Below, one piece after another: positions 10,115-20,804 of a stretch of DNA of 64,000 bases. The position numbers were made by a program, and so were the translations under genes. The notes beneath the pieces were generated by a model, which was given only the letters and a program-made list of their open reading frames with translations, was not told where the DNA came from and made no database searches. Origin of the DNA: Pseudoips prasinana (taxonomy: Eukaryota > Arthropoda > Insecta > Lepidoptera > Nolidae). Position 1 is the stretch's first letter. Every line of letters starts with the position of its first letter. The DNA lies in the NCBI GenBank assembly GCA_951640165.1, contig OX621257.1:13899201-13963200 (forward strand), given 5' to 3'.

Positions 10115-11038
10115 TAATGATGGCCTTGTGCGAAGGCGCATTATCGTGGTGCAAAATCCAAGAATTTTCTTTCCACAAATCTGGCCTTTTTCGTCGAATT
10201 TGCTCTGTTAAACGCCGCATAACGCTCTAATAATATTCTTTATTTACTGTTCGACCTTCCGGTAAGAATTCAAAGTGCACAGCACCGCGATAGTCAAAGA
10301 AAACAGTCAACATGACTTTGACTTTTGATCGACTTTGGCGTGGTTTTCTCTGTTTCGGTTCAGTTGAAAGGCGCCACTCCGTAGCTTGTTGACTAGTTTG
10401 CATGTCAAACTCGTAAACCCACGTCTCGTCACCAGTAACAATGCGTTTTATGAATGTTGGGTCGGAATTGACTCGTTCTACCATGTCCTCAGCGATTTTC
10501 ATGCGATTGAGTTTTTGGAGAAAATTCAGATCTTTTGGGACTAGCCGAGCGGCAACATGTTTCATACCCAAATGATTAGTTAAAATGGTACGAATCGAGT
10601 CGTGAGATACAGAAAGTTCGGCGGCTATCACTCTCAGAGTTGAATGAGGATTTTCAGTCACTATTTCCTTCACTTTTGGGATCTTAACTTCAGTTGCAGA
10701 CGTTGATGGCCTACCAGAGCTTTCATCACATCTCGACCGCTTTTGAACGCTTTGAACCACTCATAAGCACGAGTTTTTGATAAAATCGATTCACCGTAAG
10801 CCTTCTGTAACATTTTCAGTGACTCCGAACACGAAATTCCATTATTAAATTCGCAATACACACTATATATGATATTACTAAAACCAGCACTGTATTTAAT
10901 ATAAATAACAGATGCAACTCAAACTCCGCGCCAAAATGGAAAACAGTTGTGCCAATCTAACAACAACAAAAAAAATCTAAAATTTGAATTTGGAACCATA
11001 AACAAATCATCCATTCCCGATACTTTTTTGACTGAATG
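10115..11038 (-). pseudogene. mariner-type transposase remnant
   Basis: Minus-strand mariner. N-terminal HTH part NGISCSESLKMLQKAYGES, then KTRAYEWFKAFKSGRDV near 10740, a frameshift, then SSGRPSTSATEV onward in another frame (10227-10760). First catalytic Asp in VTGDETWVYEFD. After EYY at 10227 a further break leads to HHDNAPSHKAIITS at about 10120-10150, which holds the second catalytic Asp. The third Asp (the D34D position) is missing where the LINE begins. The outer end near 11038 (CATTCAGTCAAAAAAGTATC on the minus strand, next to TA) is a plausible terminal repeat. Confidence 0.85.
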
Positions 11039-11040
11039 TA

Positions 11041-12594
11041 TTCCATTTATAGTTGTCAACCGATTGTTATTCGGCATTACTTGGTAATCGATTCAGGATA
11101 ATTGCTTTGTTGGTCTTCTTTTTGTTAAAAGTTAGTAGTTAACTATGTGCTAGATTATTCTTAAGACTACTGAGGCGGAAACTTTTGAGATTCAAAAGCT
11201 GTTTGATAGCTTTACACCAACACTAAAGCTAAGCAACACCAGGGGCAGGTAACCGTTTAGCAGGAACTATAAGTACCGGTGACTCCAAGACGTCACCCAC
11301 CCCTCCCGGGTAGGTCTTTAGTACAATTCTCAAGGGGTGTTGTCGTTTACCCCCAAACCATTCACCATGCCATAGCATTTCGTGCCATTAGGTGCCATGC
11401 AATACGACGCGGGAATTGAACCCGTCGAAACTAATAGTGTGGGGATACATAACATGGGCCAGAATATTACTTAATTAATTCCCGTGAAAACAGCTATTTA
11501 ACTTGAAAAGTTATTCTCCCATTTGCATGTACAAACTTTGGTATTCCTCTCGGGACTTTCAAATAGTAGTGTTATGATGTGATAGATGGTTTGATATTGC
11601 ACGTACCTTTGTTTATTTTCATAAATAATAGATATTGAAACGAAGTTCCTTATCGAGCGTTGCGAAAGGGGGCTAGACGGAAAAAATTAAGACGAAAAGT
11701 TGTAACGACACCTTTTGCTATAGTAAGCTATTGTAAGCCGTGCGGCGTGCGCATGTTTCTCTGTCTGTCTCTCTCTCTCTTATAGAAAGCAAGCCAGATA
11801 TTTTCGTTCCGTTTTTCTATTTCGCATTGAACAGTGTGGTGTCGCGACGATTATTTTTGTTGAAAACCTATATACAAATATTTGTTCCATAATAAATAAT
11901 AAAAATAACCTCCATACGGGTGTCCCTTGACACCTCTCAAGTTTTATGTATCTTTTCTTATCAAATGTTAATTAATTTTTATTGACATGTGATCAAAATT
12001 AAAATTACTCAGCAATCATCAAATTAATTCAAATTATATGCGAATCAAATAAATGAACAAAAAAGGTTGATTGGGAAGCATTTAAATTAGCTTTTAGTAC
12101 TACACGTTTTTTGTTCCGTGGATTCACCAGAACTTCAGCGCTACAAACAATGAATGCCTTATTGCTAATGCTGAGGGAGGGGCTTTTGTCTGTCTGACAC
12201 AGTATATATTATTTATTTAAGTTTTTCTTTTGTATCTGTGTGTTACGTTCTTTGAAATAATAATTTTCCTAAATTCAATAATAAGTCTATAACAGTAGGC
12301 CAAAAATAAATACCTAGTAGGTACTTAAAGAAATATGGCGACATGAAACGAAAAATATAAAACGGTCGATGGGCGCTTGCTAAATGAAAAAAACTTCAAA
12401 ATGATTCAGTTTTGTAATAGGAAATTTGAGAATATGTATTTTAGATTTTCAGTCATGAACTGCATGCAACATGCACTAAGAAAATGATCGATGAAGCTAG
12501 GCTTCATATAAAATAAACCGTGTTATCTAAGTGTGAGCTACACTCTCATAATGCTTTTCTTATAAGTTGGTGTATAGATAATATGGAAAGGACA
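11041..12594. other. Intergenic stretch with one tRNA-like scrap
   Basis: No coding region recognised. At about 11405-11425 GGGAATTGAACCCGTC is a minus-strand B-box-like scrap of an old SINE. A TCTCTC run lies near 11770. Confidence 0.45.
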
Positions 12595-12777
12595 GTGCCT
12601 CTAGCACGAGTTCCTGCAGTTTACTTACTCGATCACACGTACAGTTTCCTCCCATACATTGAACACCAGCGCCTCTCACGGAAACTATTTAGAACTAAAA
12701 CTCTGGTGCTCAATGTATGGGACGAAACTGTATGTGTGATCGAATAAGTAAACTGCAGGAACTCGTGCTAGAGGCAC
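12595..12777 (-). mobile_element. MITE-2 copy (183 bp)
   Basis: Arms of about 75 bp in inverted orientation: GTGCCTCTAGCACGAGTTCC at the left and its complement at the right, with GCAGTTTACTTACTCGATC inside. The loop (CCTCTCACGGAAACTATTT) is the reverse complement of the loop at 16965, so this copy is oriented opposite to that one. Both copies are 183 bp. Confidence 0.85.
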
Positions 12778-12975
12778 AGAACTCCAATATTGAAGCGTGA
12801 ACAGAGTGAGATATTTTGATTGCCTGTGTATTCTCCTATAAAAAGTAATTTAATATAATAACATCACCAACACCATTATGGTGTGGCCGAATGAGGTAAT
12901 TCTTGGTAGATTTTAGAGTTTGCGTTGGTTACCTAACGCCATCTCTCTTCCCTTTTGATGAATTATTAACCTCGC

Positions 12976-13084
12976 TGCCATCTAGTAAATACAACGTGTA
13001 TCAAATACGAATACTTTGTTGGACGGACTGTGCACCGAACCTTTTATTAGTGAGCTAGTTTTGCCACTCACCACTAGATGGCAG
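12976..13084. promoter_or_regulatory. Inverted pair of CTCF-like motifs
   Basis: CTGCCATCTAGTAA at about 12976 and CCACTAGATGGCAG at 13071-13084 face each other about 95 bp apart. The second fits the CTCF core motif closely. The same words also occur inside lepidopteran repeats, so function is uncertain. Confidence 0.25.
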
Positions 13085-13424
13085 AACATGTAAAATAGAA
13101 CATACTTTGAATAAATTAACGTCATCTTACGTCTCGTTGAATCAACTAGAGAATAGAGAGAAGGTTAATGCTATAACCACCGGTATGTTATACCGCTCAC
13201 CAACTACCAATTAACACGACTACCAAAAGTTATAACCTAGATTTTTGAAGCGAAGCATCATTTTGCACCAAGACACTGTTCGCCAACCAGAGTATTTGGA
13301 GCAGTTAAATCTATAAATGCTGGAAAAGAATTCGTATAGCTAAGGTCTTAAAGATTATTTTATAACAGCACTATCCTGAGGCAGGTAGCAGATAATATCT
13401 AATAATATGTTAATATTATCTTTT

Positions 13425-13935
13425 TAGGGTTCCGTAGCCAAATGGCAAAAAACAGAACCCTTATAGATTCGTTATGTCTGTCTGTCTGTCCGTCCGTATG
13501 TCACAGCTACTTTTTTCCGAAACTATAAGAGCTGTACTGTTGAAATTTGGTAAGTAGATGTATTCTGTGAACCACATTAAGATTTTCACACAAAAATAGA
13601 AAAGGAACAATAATTTTGAGGGTTCCTCATACATAGAATTGAAACTTAACAAATTTTTTTTTCATCGTTCCCATACATGTGGAGGATTGAGGTTTCTAAT
13701 ATAATTTTTTTCTAAACTGAATAGTTTGCGGGAGAGACACTTCCAAAGTGGTAAAATGAGTGTCCCCCCTGCAAACTAACAACTAAAATTGGTTTGAACG
13801 AGATCTAGTAAGTAGTTTTATTTCTAATTCGTCATAAATCGTCAACCGCAAGTTACTTTTCATTTAATTAATTGAAATACTTGCTGCTACGGAACCCTTC
13901 ATGGGCGAGTCCGACTCGCACTTGGCCGGTTTTAT
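13425..13935. repeat. Interspersed repeat of the GGGTTCCGTAGCC type
   Basis: Starts GGGTTCCGTAGCCAAATGG, continues with GTCTGTCTGTCTGTCCGTCC and TCACAGCTACTTTTTTCCG, and ends GCTACGGAACCCTTCATGGG, then CGAGTCCGACTCGCACTTGG. Both ends share the GGGTTCCGTAGC word in inverted orientation. I recognise this as a common lepidopteran repeat but cannot assign its class. The ORF at 13461-13652 lies inside and is not a gene. Confidence 0.65.
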
Positions 13936-14257
13936 TTTTCTATTTAACATTCGAAATAGCAGTCCATCGATTAATACATTTTTGAAGAATCGTTCAGTCG
14001 AAGCAGCGTTTGGCGAGAAAAGGTTCGCAATAAATTCCCTTCGGACAATCGTTTAGTCGGCATTCAGTTCATCGAACATATGACTTTTGCTTCTATGTTA
14101 CGGAACCGGAACAGCTATATTAGAAAAAAAAATTAAATATACTGCCATTGTAGTATATATATACATTGTAGTATGATCATATATGGCCTTTGCGTCTGTT
14201 ACAGACGATTTACGGCGCATTGTCTCAGAGACATTTTTTTTGGTGGCTAAACATACT

Positions 14258-14533
14258 CTACTCAAGTATGCGAGAGCGACATAGCCTGCCGCAGGCCTGA
14301 CAAGAGAAGTTTGCGGTGGTTGGTGCCGAGCCGCTTTCATGTCGCTTCTGTCTCTTATCAGCAAGTACTCCGAACCAGGCTTCGTCACAGATCTGACGAC
14401 CCTCCACTGCACGTTTGCGCCATTCAACTCTATTTTCAGCGAGCTTTTCCCAGCTACAGTGGTCAATTTTAAAAGCGGCCATATCCCGCTTGGTGCAGTC
14501 TTTAAAGCGAAGCAGAGGTCTACCGACATCGTA
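14258..14533 (-). pseudogene. C-terminal fragment of a non-LTR retrotransposon protein
   Basis: Minus-strand frame reads DVGRPLLRFKDCTKRDMAAF, then WEKLAENRVEWRKRAVEG and a terminal zinc-finger-like CQACGRLCRSR before the stop at 14258. This resembles the C-terminal tail seen in insect LINE proteins (RFKD..KRD, a WE..A.DR..WR segment, CxxCxxxCxSR). The rest of the element is absent. Confidence 0.65.
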
Positions 14534-14911
14534 TTATCAAACCGTATGGTAAATCAATCAAACTGTATTTTACGAGGATAGCGTAAAAATCAATAATTTG
14601 TAGGTAGTGGCCGTACCCACTTATTTCGTTTCAATAAAACCTTATAATTACGGAATATGATTCAAAATGCATAAAAACAAAACCCATTTATTTTGTGATT
14701 CATCTATCATTATTAACTAGGTGAGCCGGAACCACAATAGTAATACATGTACGCAAAAATGACCCTTACTGCCTTACACGCTGGTATTGTCAAAGTGTTT
14801 CTACCGATGTGCCGTTGACTATGCATAGAGTCGTTAGGAGGTAGTATACAGTAGTATACAGAATTATTACGCATTACGGAAATATTGATTTATAAAACAT
14901 TTGTGAATATT

Positions 14912-15300
14912 GACGGGCCTGTTGTCGTGGTTGGTAAAGGCTTGCTTTTGACGCCGAAGGTCTTGGGTTCGATTCCCACCCAGGACAGATGTCAGATATG
15001 TATTTGTGTGCATGAACATGCCTGTTTGTCTCGAGCCTGGGCGTAATTATCTATATAAGTATAGAGTTACAAAAGAAAAGTTATATATGTAATATATCAG
15101 TTATTCGGTTTCCATAGTACAGACGCCAGCACATCCATTTTATCGATTTTCAACTTTATCACATAAGCATAAGGCTCACTTTCAATTGGGTAAATTTGAC
15201 AGGTTAGGGTAGCTTGATGTGTTGGTGTCTGGACAAGCTCTGCTTAGTTTGGGATCAGATGGCCGTGTGTTAATAATGTACCTGGATATTATTATTATTT
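14912..15300 (+). mobile_element. SINE-A copy interrupted by MITE-1
   Basis: Head GACGGGCCTGTTGTCGTGG, B box GGGTTCGATTCCCACCC and body to CATAGTA at 15119; the body resumes at 15232 as CAAGCTCTGCTTAGTTTGGG and ends in ATTATTATTATTT. The intervening sequence is MITE-1. Confidence 0.88.
15120..15231. mobile_element. MITE-1 copy inserted in SINE-A
   Basis: Palindromic element starting CAGACGCCAGCAC and ending TTGGTGTCTG. The intact SINE-A copies supply the empty site (CATAGTACAAGCTC). The insertion lies after TA, with the right duplicate reading GA, which fits a TA target duplication with one later mutation. At 112 bp it is shorter than the 135-bp copies, so it carries an internal deletion. 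Confidence 0.85.
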
Positions 15301-15523
15301 AACTTTACCTGACTTTACTGTAATTTTTGACCGTCTGTAACCAACTTTAAAAGAAAAAGGTCGATATCGACTGTATTAAGTTTATTTTTGTAAGTAGGTT
15401 ACGCGATTTCTCAGTTATTTATGAACTGATTTTAATCGATTGGGAAACGTTGGCTATACTTTTTTCACTTAGTTCCATAAAAGTTTTGTTTCAATGGGTT
15501 TTTAGAAATAAAAGTAATATATA

Positions 15524-15770
15524 TAATATCTAGGGACAATGTCACACAGCTCATCCTAGCCTCAAACTAAGCAAAGCTTATACTATGGGTACCAGGCGAC
15601 GATATACATACTTATATAGATAGATAAATACTTAAATACATAGAAAACATCCATGACTCAGAAACAAATATTCGTGCTCATCGCACAAATATTTGCACTT
15701 ACCGGGATTCGAACCCAGGACCACCAGCTTCGTGGGAAGGAGCACTACCAACTAGGCTACGGTGACCGTC
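15524..15770 (-). mobile_element. SINE-B copy
   Basis: Minus-strand head GACGGTCACCGTAGCCTAG, B box GGGTTCGAATCCCGG, GGTACCCATAGTATAAGC, and tail AGATATTATATATATTAC. Full length. Confidence 0.88.
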
Positions 15771-15797
15771 ATAAATAAATAAAATTAATAAATAAAA

Positions 15798-15951
15798 TCA
15801 CACTAATATTATAAAGCCGAAAGTTTGTGAGTGTGTGAGTGTATATTTTTGTTACTTCTTAACGTCTAAACGAGTTAGCTGACATCCTGGATTAACACAT
15901 AGGCTATAATTTATAAAGTATAACGCGGGTAAAACCGCGAGCCACAGCTAG
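15798..15951 (+). mobile_element. Short non-autonomous Helitron (154 bp)
   Basis: Begins TC (TCACACTAATATTATAAAG) and ends with the hairpin CGCGGGTAAAACCGCG followed by AGCCACAG and CTAG. The flanking bases are A on the left and T on the right, the A/T insertion site expected for Helitrons. Confidence 0.8.
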
Positions 15952-16330
15952 TAACAAATAACTTTATTTACATAAACACAAATTACTTATGATATTAGTT
16001 GTTGAAGTATCTTTTTAAGCGTTCAATAGCTTATGCTGCAGTGAGACTTCGTTCTCAAAAAAAAAAAAACTTTAAAAAAAAAGTTTATATTTATTTTTGT
16101 TGTTGTTGCTGCTTTCTTACATAATTTAGAATGAAATTAAAATAATACATAGAGACAAAGTAAATAAAAATAAAAACCAAAAAATGTATCTATATTGATA
16201 TGTTATGTTATGTGTGTATTTTTGAGATAAAGCTTGAGAGAAAAGTAATTGTTATCCTACATATTTGAGGAAGATTCGGTTTCATCAAATGTAAAAGTGA
16301 AATAGGTTTTAGGTATTTAAACAGTAATGT

Positions 16331-16434
16331 TTAATTTATTTTAGTGATTACAGTAAACGAAGCAAAGGAGATGAGCAAAGATCGCGACAAATGGAAATCC
16401 GTTGTCTCTGCCTACCCCTCTGGGAAACAGGCGA
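16331..16434 (+). pseudogene. Exon-like fragment flanked by splice consensus
   Basis: One frame reads VNEAKEMSKDRDKWKSVVSA. It is preceded by TTTATTTTAG and followed by GATCGGTAAGTAA, a consensus donor. The AKEMSKDRDKWK pattern also resembles the tail of LINE proteins (DR..W), so this may be a retrotransposon remnant. I cannot assign it to a gene. Confidence 0.35.
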
Positions 16435-16489
16435 TCGGTAAGTAAAAAATGTCCGTTCATCTTAGTTATATATATATATATATATATCT

Positions 16490-16670
16490 CGTCATATCAG
16501 CCGAAAGAACGCATTCAGCGGCTTCCAGGGACCCTCACAAGATCATCGGTCCATCTTGTAGGCGACCTACCTACGCTGCGTCTTCCGGTTCGTGGTCGCC
16601 ACTCAAGAACCATTCAGCCCCAGCGACCGTCGGTTCTACCAGCTATGTGGCCTACCCACTGCCCAATGCT
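16490..16670 (-). mobile_element. RTE 3' fragment with internal deletion
   Basis: Minus-strand RTE tail: it matches the segment encoding GHIARR to RPPTRWTDDLV, including CTTGTGAGGGTCCCTGG. The last part, FVQQWTSFG with the TGA repeat, has mostly been deleted. The ORFs here are relics of it. Confidence 0.8.
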
Positions 16671-16840
16671 TGACAATTCTTCACCATAGTACATTATATC
16701 TCAATGTTCTTCACTGTACTAAATTCAATTTATTTACATACCTACAAGTTCGTACGGAACCAACGCTGACGGTGCAGACGATCTATTTTCAAATTTTTCA
16801 GAGTAGTTGAGGTATTCGAAATTCAAACCTTATTATATAC

Positions 16841-17455
16841 AGGATGGCCAAGGAGTTGACATTCAAACGCTAAATTTAGATACCTTATGATGAGGAGTAT
16901 CCGAATTACCCCATGTATTCTACGATTTTGCGTTTTTTTGATACTTTGAAAATTTATGAGTCCTGTGCCTCTAGCACGAGTTCCTGCAGTTTACTTACTC
17001 GATCACACGTACAGTTTCGTCCCATACATTGAGCACCAGAGTTTTAGTTCTTAATAGTTTCCGCGAGAGGCGCTGGTGCTCAATGTATGGGAGGAAACTG
17101 TACGTGTGATCGAGTAAGTAAACTGCAGGAACTCATGCTAGAGGCACTGAGCTCGAAACCTAATTTTGAACTTTCGAATAAATTCTAAGTCAGTTCTGCA
17201 ATGATAAGATAAACCATACGTTTTAGGGTGTTAGGTTAAACTATGCTTTTAGTTATCAAAAAAAAACTGAACCAGAAATGTTCGACAGAACGAGAAAAAA
17301 ATCGAAAACTGATGTTAGGTGAAGTTAACGAAAAAATCATTAAAAATTTCTACCTCGAAAACTACACAAAATCGTAGAGCATACATGGGGGTGATTCGGA
17401 TACTCCTCATCATAAAGTATCTAAATTTTGCTTCTGAACGTCAACTCCCCGGCCA
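16841..17455. mobile_element. Foldback element with MITE-2 nested inside
   Basis: Inverted arms of about 85 bp: AGGAGTTGACATTCAAACGC, TTATGATGAGGAGTATCCG and CTACGATTTTG at the left, with the complement at 17368-17455. The interior has no coding frame and holds MITE-2 (16965-17147), showing that MITE-2 is the younger of the two. Confidence 0.75.
16965..17147 (+). mobile_element. MITE-2 copy (183 bp)
   Basis: Starts GTGCCTCTAGCACGAGTTCC and ends with the inverted word GCTAGAGGCAC. The arms are nearly identical to those at 12595 and the loop is inverted relative to that copy. Confidence 0.85.
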
Positions 17456-17463
17456 GGGCCTCT

Positions 17464-17690
17464 ACCGGCTAAGTCACCGAACATCGATTTCTTAAATGTC
17501 GTTCAAATAAATAAACGTTAAAACTGACTTAATCAATCGTTAAATCGGCATTCAACGTTGACATTCGATTCCGGACCATTTATGACGTCACATGTGCTCA
17601 TGGAACCGATTTAACGATTGATTAAGTCATTTTTAATCTTTATTTAATTGAACGCCATTCAAGATATCGATGTTCGGCGACTTAGCCGGT
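17464..17690. mobile_element. MITE-3, imperfect palindrome
   Basis: Ends ACCGGCTAAGTCACCGAAC and GTTCGGCGACTTAGCCGGT are inverted repeats. Further inside, ACTTAATCAATCGTTAAATC is matched by GATTTAACGATTGATTAAGT. No ORF. It directly follows the foldback element ending at 17455. Confidence 0.75.
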
Positions 17691-17713
17691 GGAGCCCCAG
17701 GTTCTCTCTAGGA

Positions 17714-17763
17714 ACTCACTACACAAGGTTTAGATATCAGTATCTAAACTTTGTGTAGTGAGT
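17714..17763. repeat. Short near-perfect hairpin
   Basis: Two 23-bp arms, starting ACTCACTACACAAGG and ending CTTTGTGTAGTGAGT, with a four-base TCAG loop and one mismatch. It could be a tiny MITE or the relic of a larger palindrome. Confidence 0.7.
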
Positions 17764-18338
17764 GATGCCAACGAACTTTGTAGTTACACGCAATGACACC
17801 CTTACGTAGTAATTATATAGAGGCATAAAAATGGTGACGTCATTTTGTTTATGCGGAGGGCGTGAAAGGTCGATGTTTGTAATCCTAGTTACAACTTACT
17901 ATTTATTATCGGTGAAATTTTGTTTTAATTTTTTTTTCTCTTACATCTATCTTTACAGGTATAAGTCCAGTGCGAAAGAGTGCTTATCTAAGTATAATAC
18001 AATTTTATACCACTAAACAAATTTTACTTATAACTTATTATACATAATGCACTTTTCGTGTACTCACTCAGAGAACACACAAATAGGTCAGTCTCAGCTG
18101 GATAAGAGTACGGAGAGCACGCGTCAGGGGCACCTCATGTACAAGATTAGTCCGACCACGCGGTTCCACTAGCAATCGCGGCTGTCTCCTTCTCCAAACA
18201 TACCTGTCCGGGACACACAGGGCTATCTGTTCTAAAACACCAGCATTATGAATGCTACCTCTAAATATTTTAAAAAGATATGATGTTAGTGCCTGTTCCC
18301 TTCGAACTCTTAGTTCATTCACTTAGTTATTTTATCAT
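17764..18338. other. Intergenic stretch without a recognised feature
   Basis: ORFs at 17831-18016 (plus) and 18068-18322 (minus) have no recognisable domain. I see no repeat that recurs elsewhere in the window. Confidence 0.4.
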
Positions 18339-18395
18339 CATCATCATCAGCCGAAAGACGTCTACTATTGGACAAAAGCCTCCTCCAAAGAAATG
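18339..18395 (-). mobile_element. RTE 3' tail scrap
   Basis: ATCATCATCATCATCAGCCG, then AAAGACGTCTACTATTGGAC and AAAAGCCTCCTCCAA, is the last 55 bp of an RTE or RTE-mini copy on the minus strand. Confidence 0.8.
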
Positions 18396-18406
18396 GTAAA
18401 GATATA

Positions 18407-18524
18407 GAGCCGATATCACTATTCAATTTAAACGCGATCAATTGACGCTAAACTCTGTTCCGCTTCCTGTAACTGAGTTTAGCGTCCATTGATCGCGTTT
18501 TATTTTGTCGGTGAAATCGGCCCT
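18407..18524. mobile_element. MITE-4, 118-bp palindrome
   Basis: Ends AGAGCCGATATCACT and GGTGAAATCGGCCCT are imperfect inverted repeats. The inner arms AACGCGATCAATTGACGC and GCGTCCATTGATCGCGTT match closely, as do AAACTC and GAGTTT next to the loop. Confidence 0.75.
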
Positions 18525-18584
18525 TAGAGGTAGGGCATAACGTTCATTCACTCAAAGAGCAGCCCGACTGGAGAAGTACCTCCA

Positions 18585-18835
18585 CCTTACAGAAGACACA
18601 TATTAATAATAACATTAATAATTTTAATGTTGCGTTTCCGAGTGTGAGCAAGGTCGCCAGAGCTCATTGGGGTGGTGCGAAGGGTACAGCAACACTTGTT
18701 TGCTGACTGTTAAAGGCCGGCAACGCACCCGCGACACCTCTGGTGTGCGAGTGTCCATGGGCGGCGGTGATCACTTACCATCAGGTGACCCACTTGCTCG
18801 TTTGTCGCCCTCTGATGTATAAAAAAATATTTATT
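18585..18835 (+). repeat. Interspersed repeat with the GGCGGCGGTGATCACTTACC motif
   Basis: Contains AAAGGCCGGCAACGCACCCG, GGTGTGCGAGTGTCCATGG and CATCAGGTGACCCACTTGC, then an A-rich end. This sequence class is very common in lepidopteran genomes. A diverged inverted copy lies in the Crz intron. Probably the 3' part of a non-LTR element; class not proven. Confidence 0.65.
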
Positions 18836-18895
18836 AAGAGATCTATTCTATTATTATTATTAAAAATAAGCTCATTTTTAATCATAATAATAGAA

Positions 18896-19211
18896 TCAAT
18901 ACATATCATAAAATTGTAGGAAAGTCAAAACTGTACATTGAATATTTTTTAAAAAGGGTACTTCAGGCGTGATCTACAATTGATATCGAAGCCAAAAATA
19001 TAGTTTTAAGAATTTTTGTATGTTTGTCTGTATATATGTCCGGGCTAAACTCAAAAAGTACAGCATGGATTTACTTCAAATTTTGCATGAATATTACTAA
19101 GAGTCGGTCGGGTCAACATATAGGCTACATATTATCACGCTATCACCTACGGGGGAGAAGCTGTGATAAATTATAAAATTAAACGCGGGTAAAACCGCGG
19201 GGCACAGCTAG
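18896..19211 (+). mobile_element. Non-autonomous Helitron (316 bp)
   Basis: Starts TC after an A (TCAATACATATCATAAAAT) and ends with hairpin CGCGGGTAAAACCGCG, GGGCACAG and CTAG before a T. Two minus-strand relatives lie at 59471 and 60114. Internal landmarks are GTCCGGGCTAAACTCAAAAAG and CTATCACCTACGGGGGAG. Confidence 0.85.
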
Positions 19212-19684
19212 TAAAATATAATACTCTTTACTGTACACTCTCAAACAGGTTACAAATAATACGATCTTGTACATTATACAATAAATGTATCGTGTAAAAT
19301 ACTTGCCAACAATGTACCTATACTCTACGACCTAACTTATCCTGAAAATTCAAAACAATTTAATCAGTTCCAGTTCCAGTAATTACACTGGTACATTAAA
19401 AACATAAGGTACCCCACACATTAACTATATTACATGGCCTAGAAAAAACAACACATAGTATATTTAGTATAAAACTACTTAAGCCGTCATTACGGGAACC
19501 AATTACGGGAATGATGGGTACGATTCGGCCCAACGAGTTCATAATGACGCTACAATGTATAGCTGATGAAATTGGTCGTTTGAGTCAAGATGTTGGATCG
19601 TTTAACTGCGTAGTGATGCGCGACGGTCGATAGTATAAATCGACTTGGACGATCTAATTTCTCATCGTTGTGCACAAGACCGTA

Positions 19685-20092
19685 CTCGTACCTTAATATA
19701 GACAGAACCATTCAGACAATATGTAGTAAAATATAGCTAAAATTTAAAATTTTGATACTTTAACCTACACATGATCCTTGACAATAACTTAATTTAAGTT
19801 AGCTAAATATCGTTACTATTATAAAATAAATCTTATTGTAAATTATTTTCTAATATCCGTGTACCTAAATATCTATATGTACAGACGGCAGCACATCAAG
19901 CTATCCCAATCTGTCAAATTTCCCCAATTGAAACTGAACCTTATGCATTAGTGATAAAGTTGATAATCTATAAAAGAAATTTGACAGATTGGGGTAGCTT
20001 GATGTGCTGGCGTCTGTACCTACCTAGAAATAATTATAAATTAATTATATATTACTACGAACATGTTCTGACTATTTACAAGCGCTTTTTAC
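19685..20092 (+). repeat. K repeat, interrupted by MITE-1
   Basis: Starts ACCTTAATATAGACAGAACC, continues with CAATATGTAGTAAAATATAG and TTATAAAATAAATC, and resumes after the MITE with CATGTTCTGACTATTTACAAG. The same string occurs at 45532-45820 and, inverted, at 38010-38540. No coding frame. At 20092 it is cut by the next repeat. Class unknown. Confidence 0.65.
19882..20016. mobile_element. MITE-1 copy (135 bp) inserted in K
   Basis: Begins CAGACGGCAGCAC and ends GTGCTGGCGTCTG, flanked by TA on both sides. Terminal inverted repeats of about 40 bp. The K copies at 38.1 and 45.7 kb show the empty site. Confidence 0.88.
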
Positions 20093-20460
20093 CCGACTGC
20101 GGGACGTACCCGACTGCGGGACGCAAAGGGTAATGTGTTTATCAGGCTATGTATGTATGTATGTTCCTTTGAAGCACTATACAGACCAAACGCCTGGACC
20201 GATTTTAATGATTCGCACGTCAATCGATTCCTTTCACTCCGGAAAGTGTCACTAAAGACATGACGTCAGTGAAAATTCAATATGGCGACTACTGGACGCC
20301 ATATTGTGAAAATTAAAAAAATTAAAGTCAACAAATTATGTCATGTGGGGTATTGTTGAATAGGTATTTAAAAAACATTTTTAGTTTTCTTTCAACATTT
20401 TTCGATTTGACCGGCCGTTTAGGAGCTATATCGATTTAAAGTTGCGTAACAACTATTCTC
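20093..20460. repeat. Unclassified repeat-like segment
   Basis: Starts with a doubled ACCCGACTGCGGGACG, followed by GTATGTATGTATGT and ACCGATTTTAATGATTCG, which read like the non-coding body of an interspersed element. An inverted pair ATGGCG / CGCCAT lies near 20281-20310. No other copy is present in the window. Confidence 0.35.
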
Positions 20461-20804
20461 ACATGTAGGTTTTAAAACAGTAGAAATTTACGATGTAAAG
20501 ACGAAAACTTCGTATGACTGTGCGTGTGAGTATTGATGGACATATAATAAAGTATCTATTAGGTATATTGGACTACCTAAAGTATCTAACGTCAAACACG
20601 GTCGCCCATCTCCAACTTCAAACGGTTTAGTACTTAACTTCACTTGAAAAACTATATATAGGTAGGTACCTACCGAAATCGAATTGTTTTAAATGCAATG
20701 ATAAAGATATAAAGAACAACGTCCCTTTGGTTGGTTTGGAATCGAACTATCAACAACCGAATTTCATGCGCTTTGTGGACAAGGTAAAATTTAAAGAAAA
20801 ATGT

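Noticed and set aside
14098..14529. 143-codon minus-strand ORF
   Set aside because: A neighbouring frame carries the LINE-like RFKD/KRD and CxxC motifs; this one has none.
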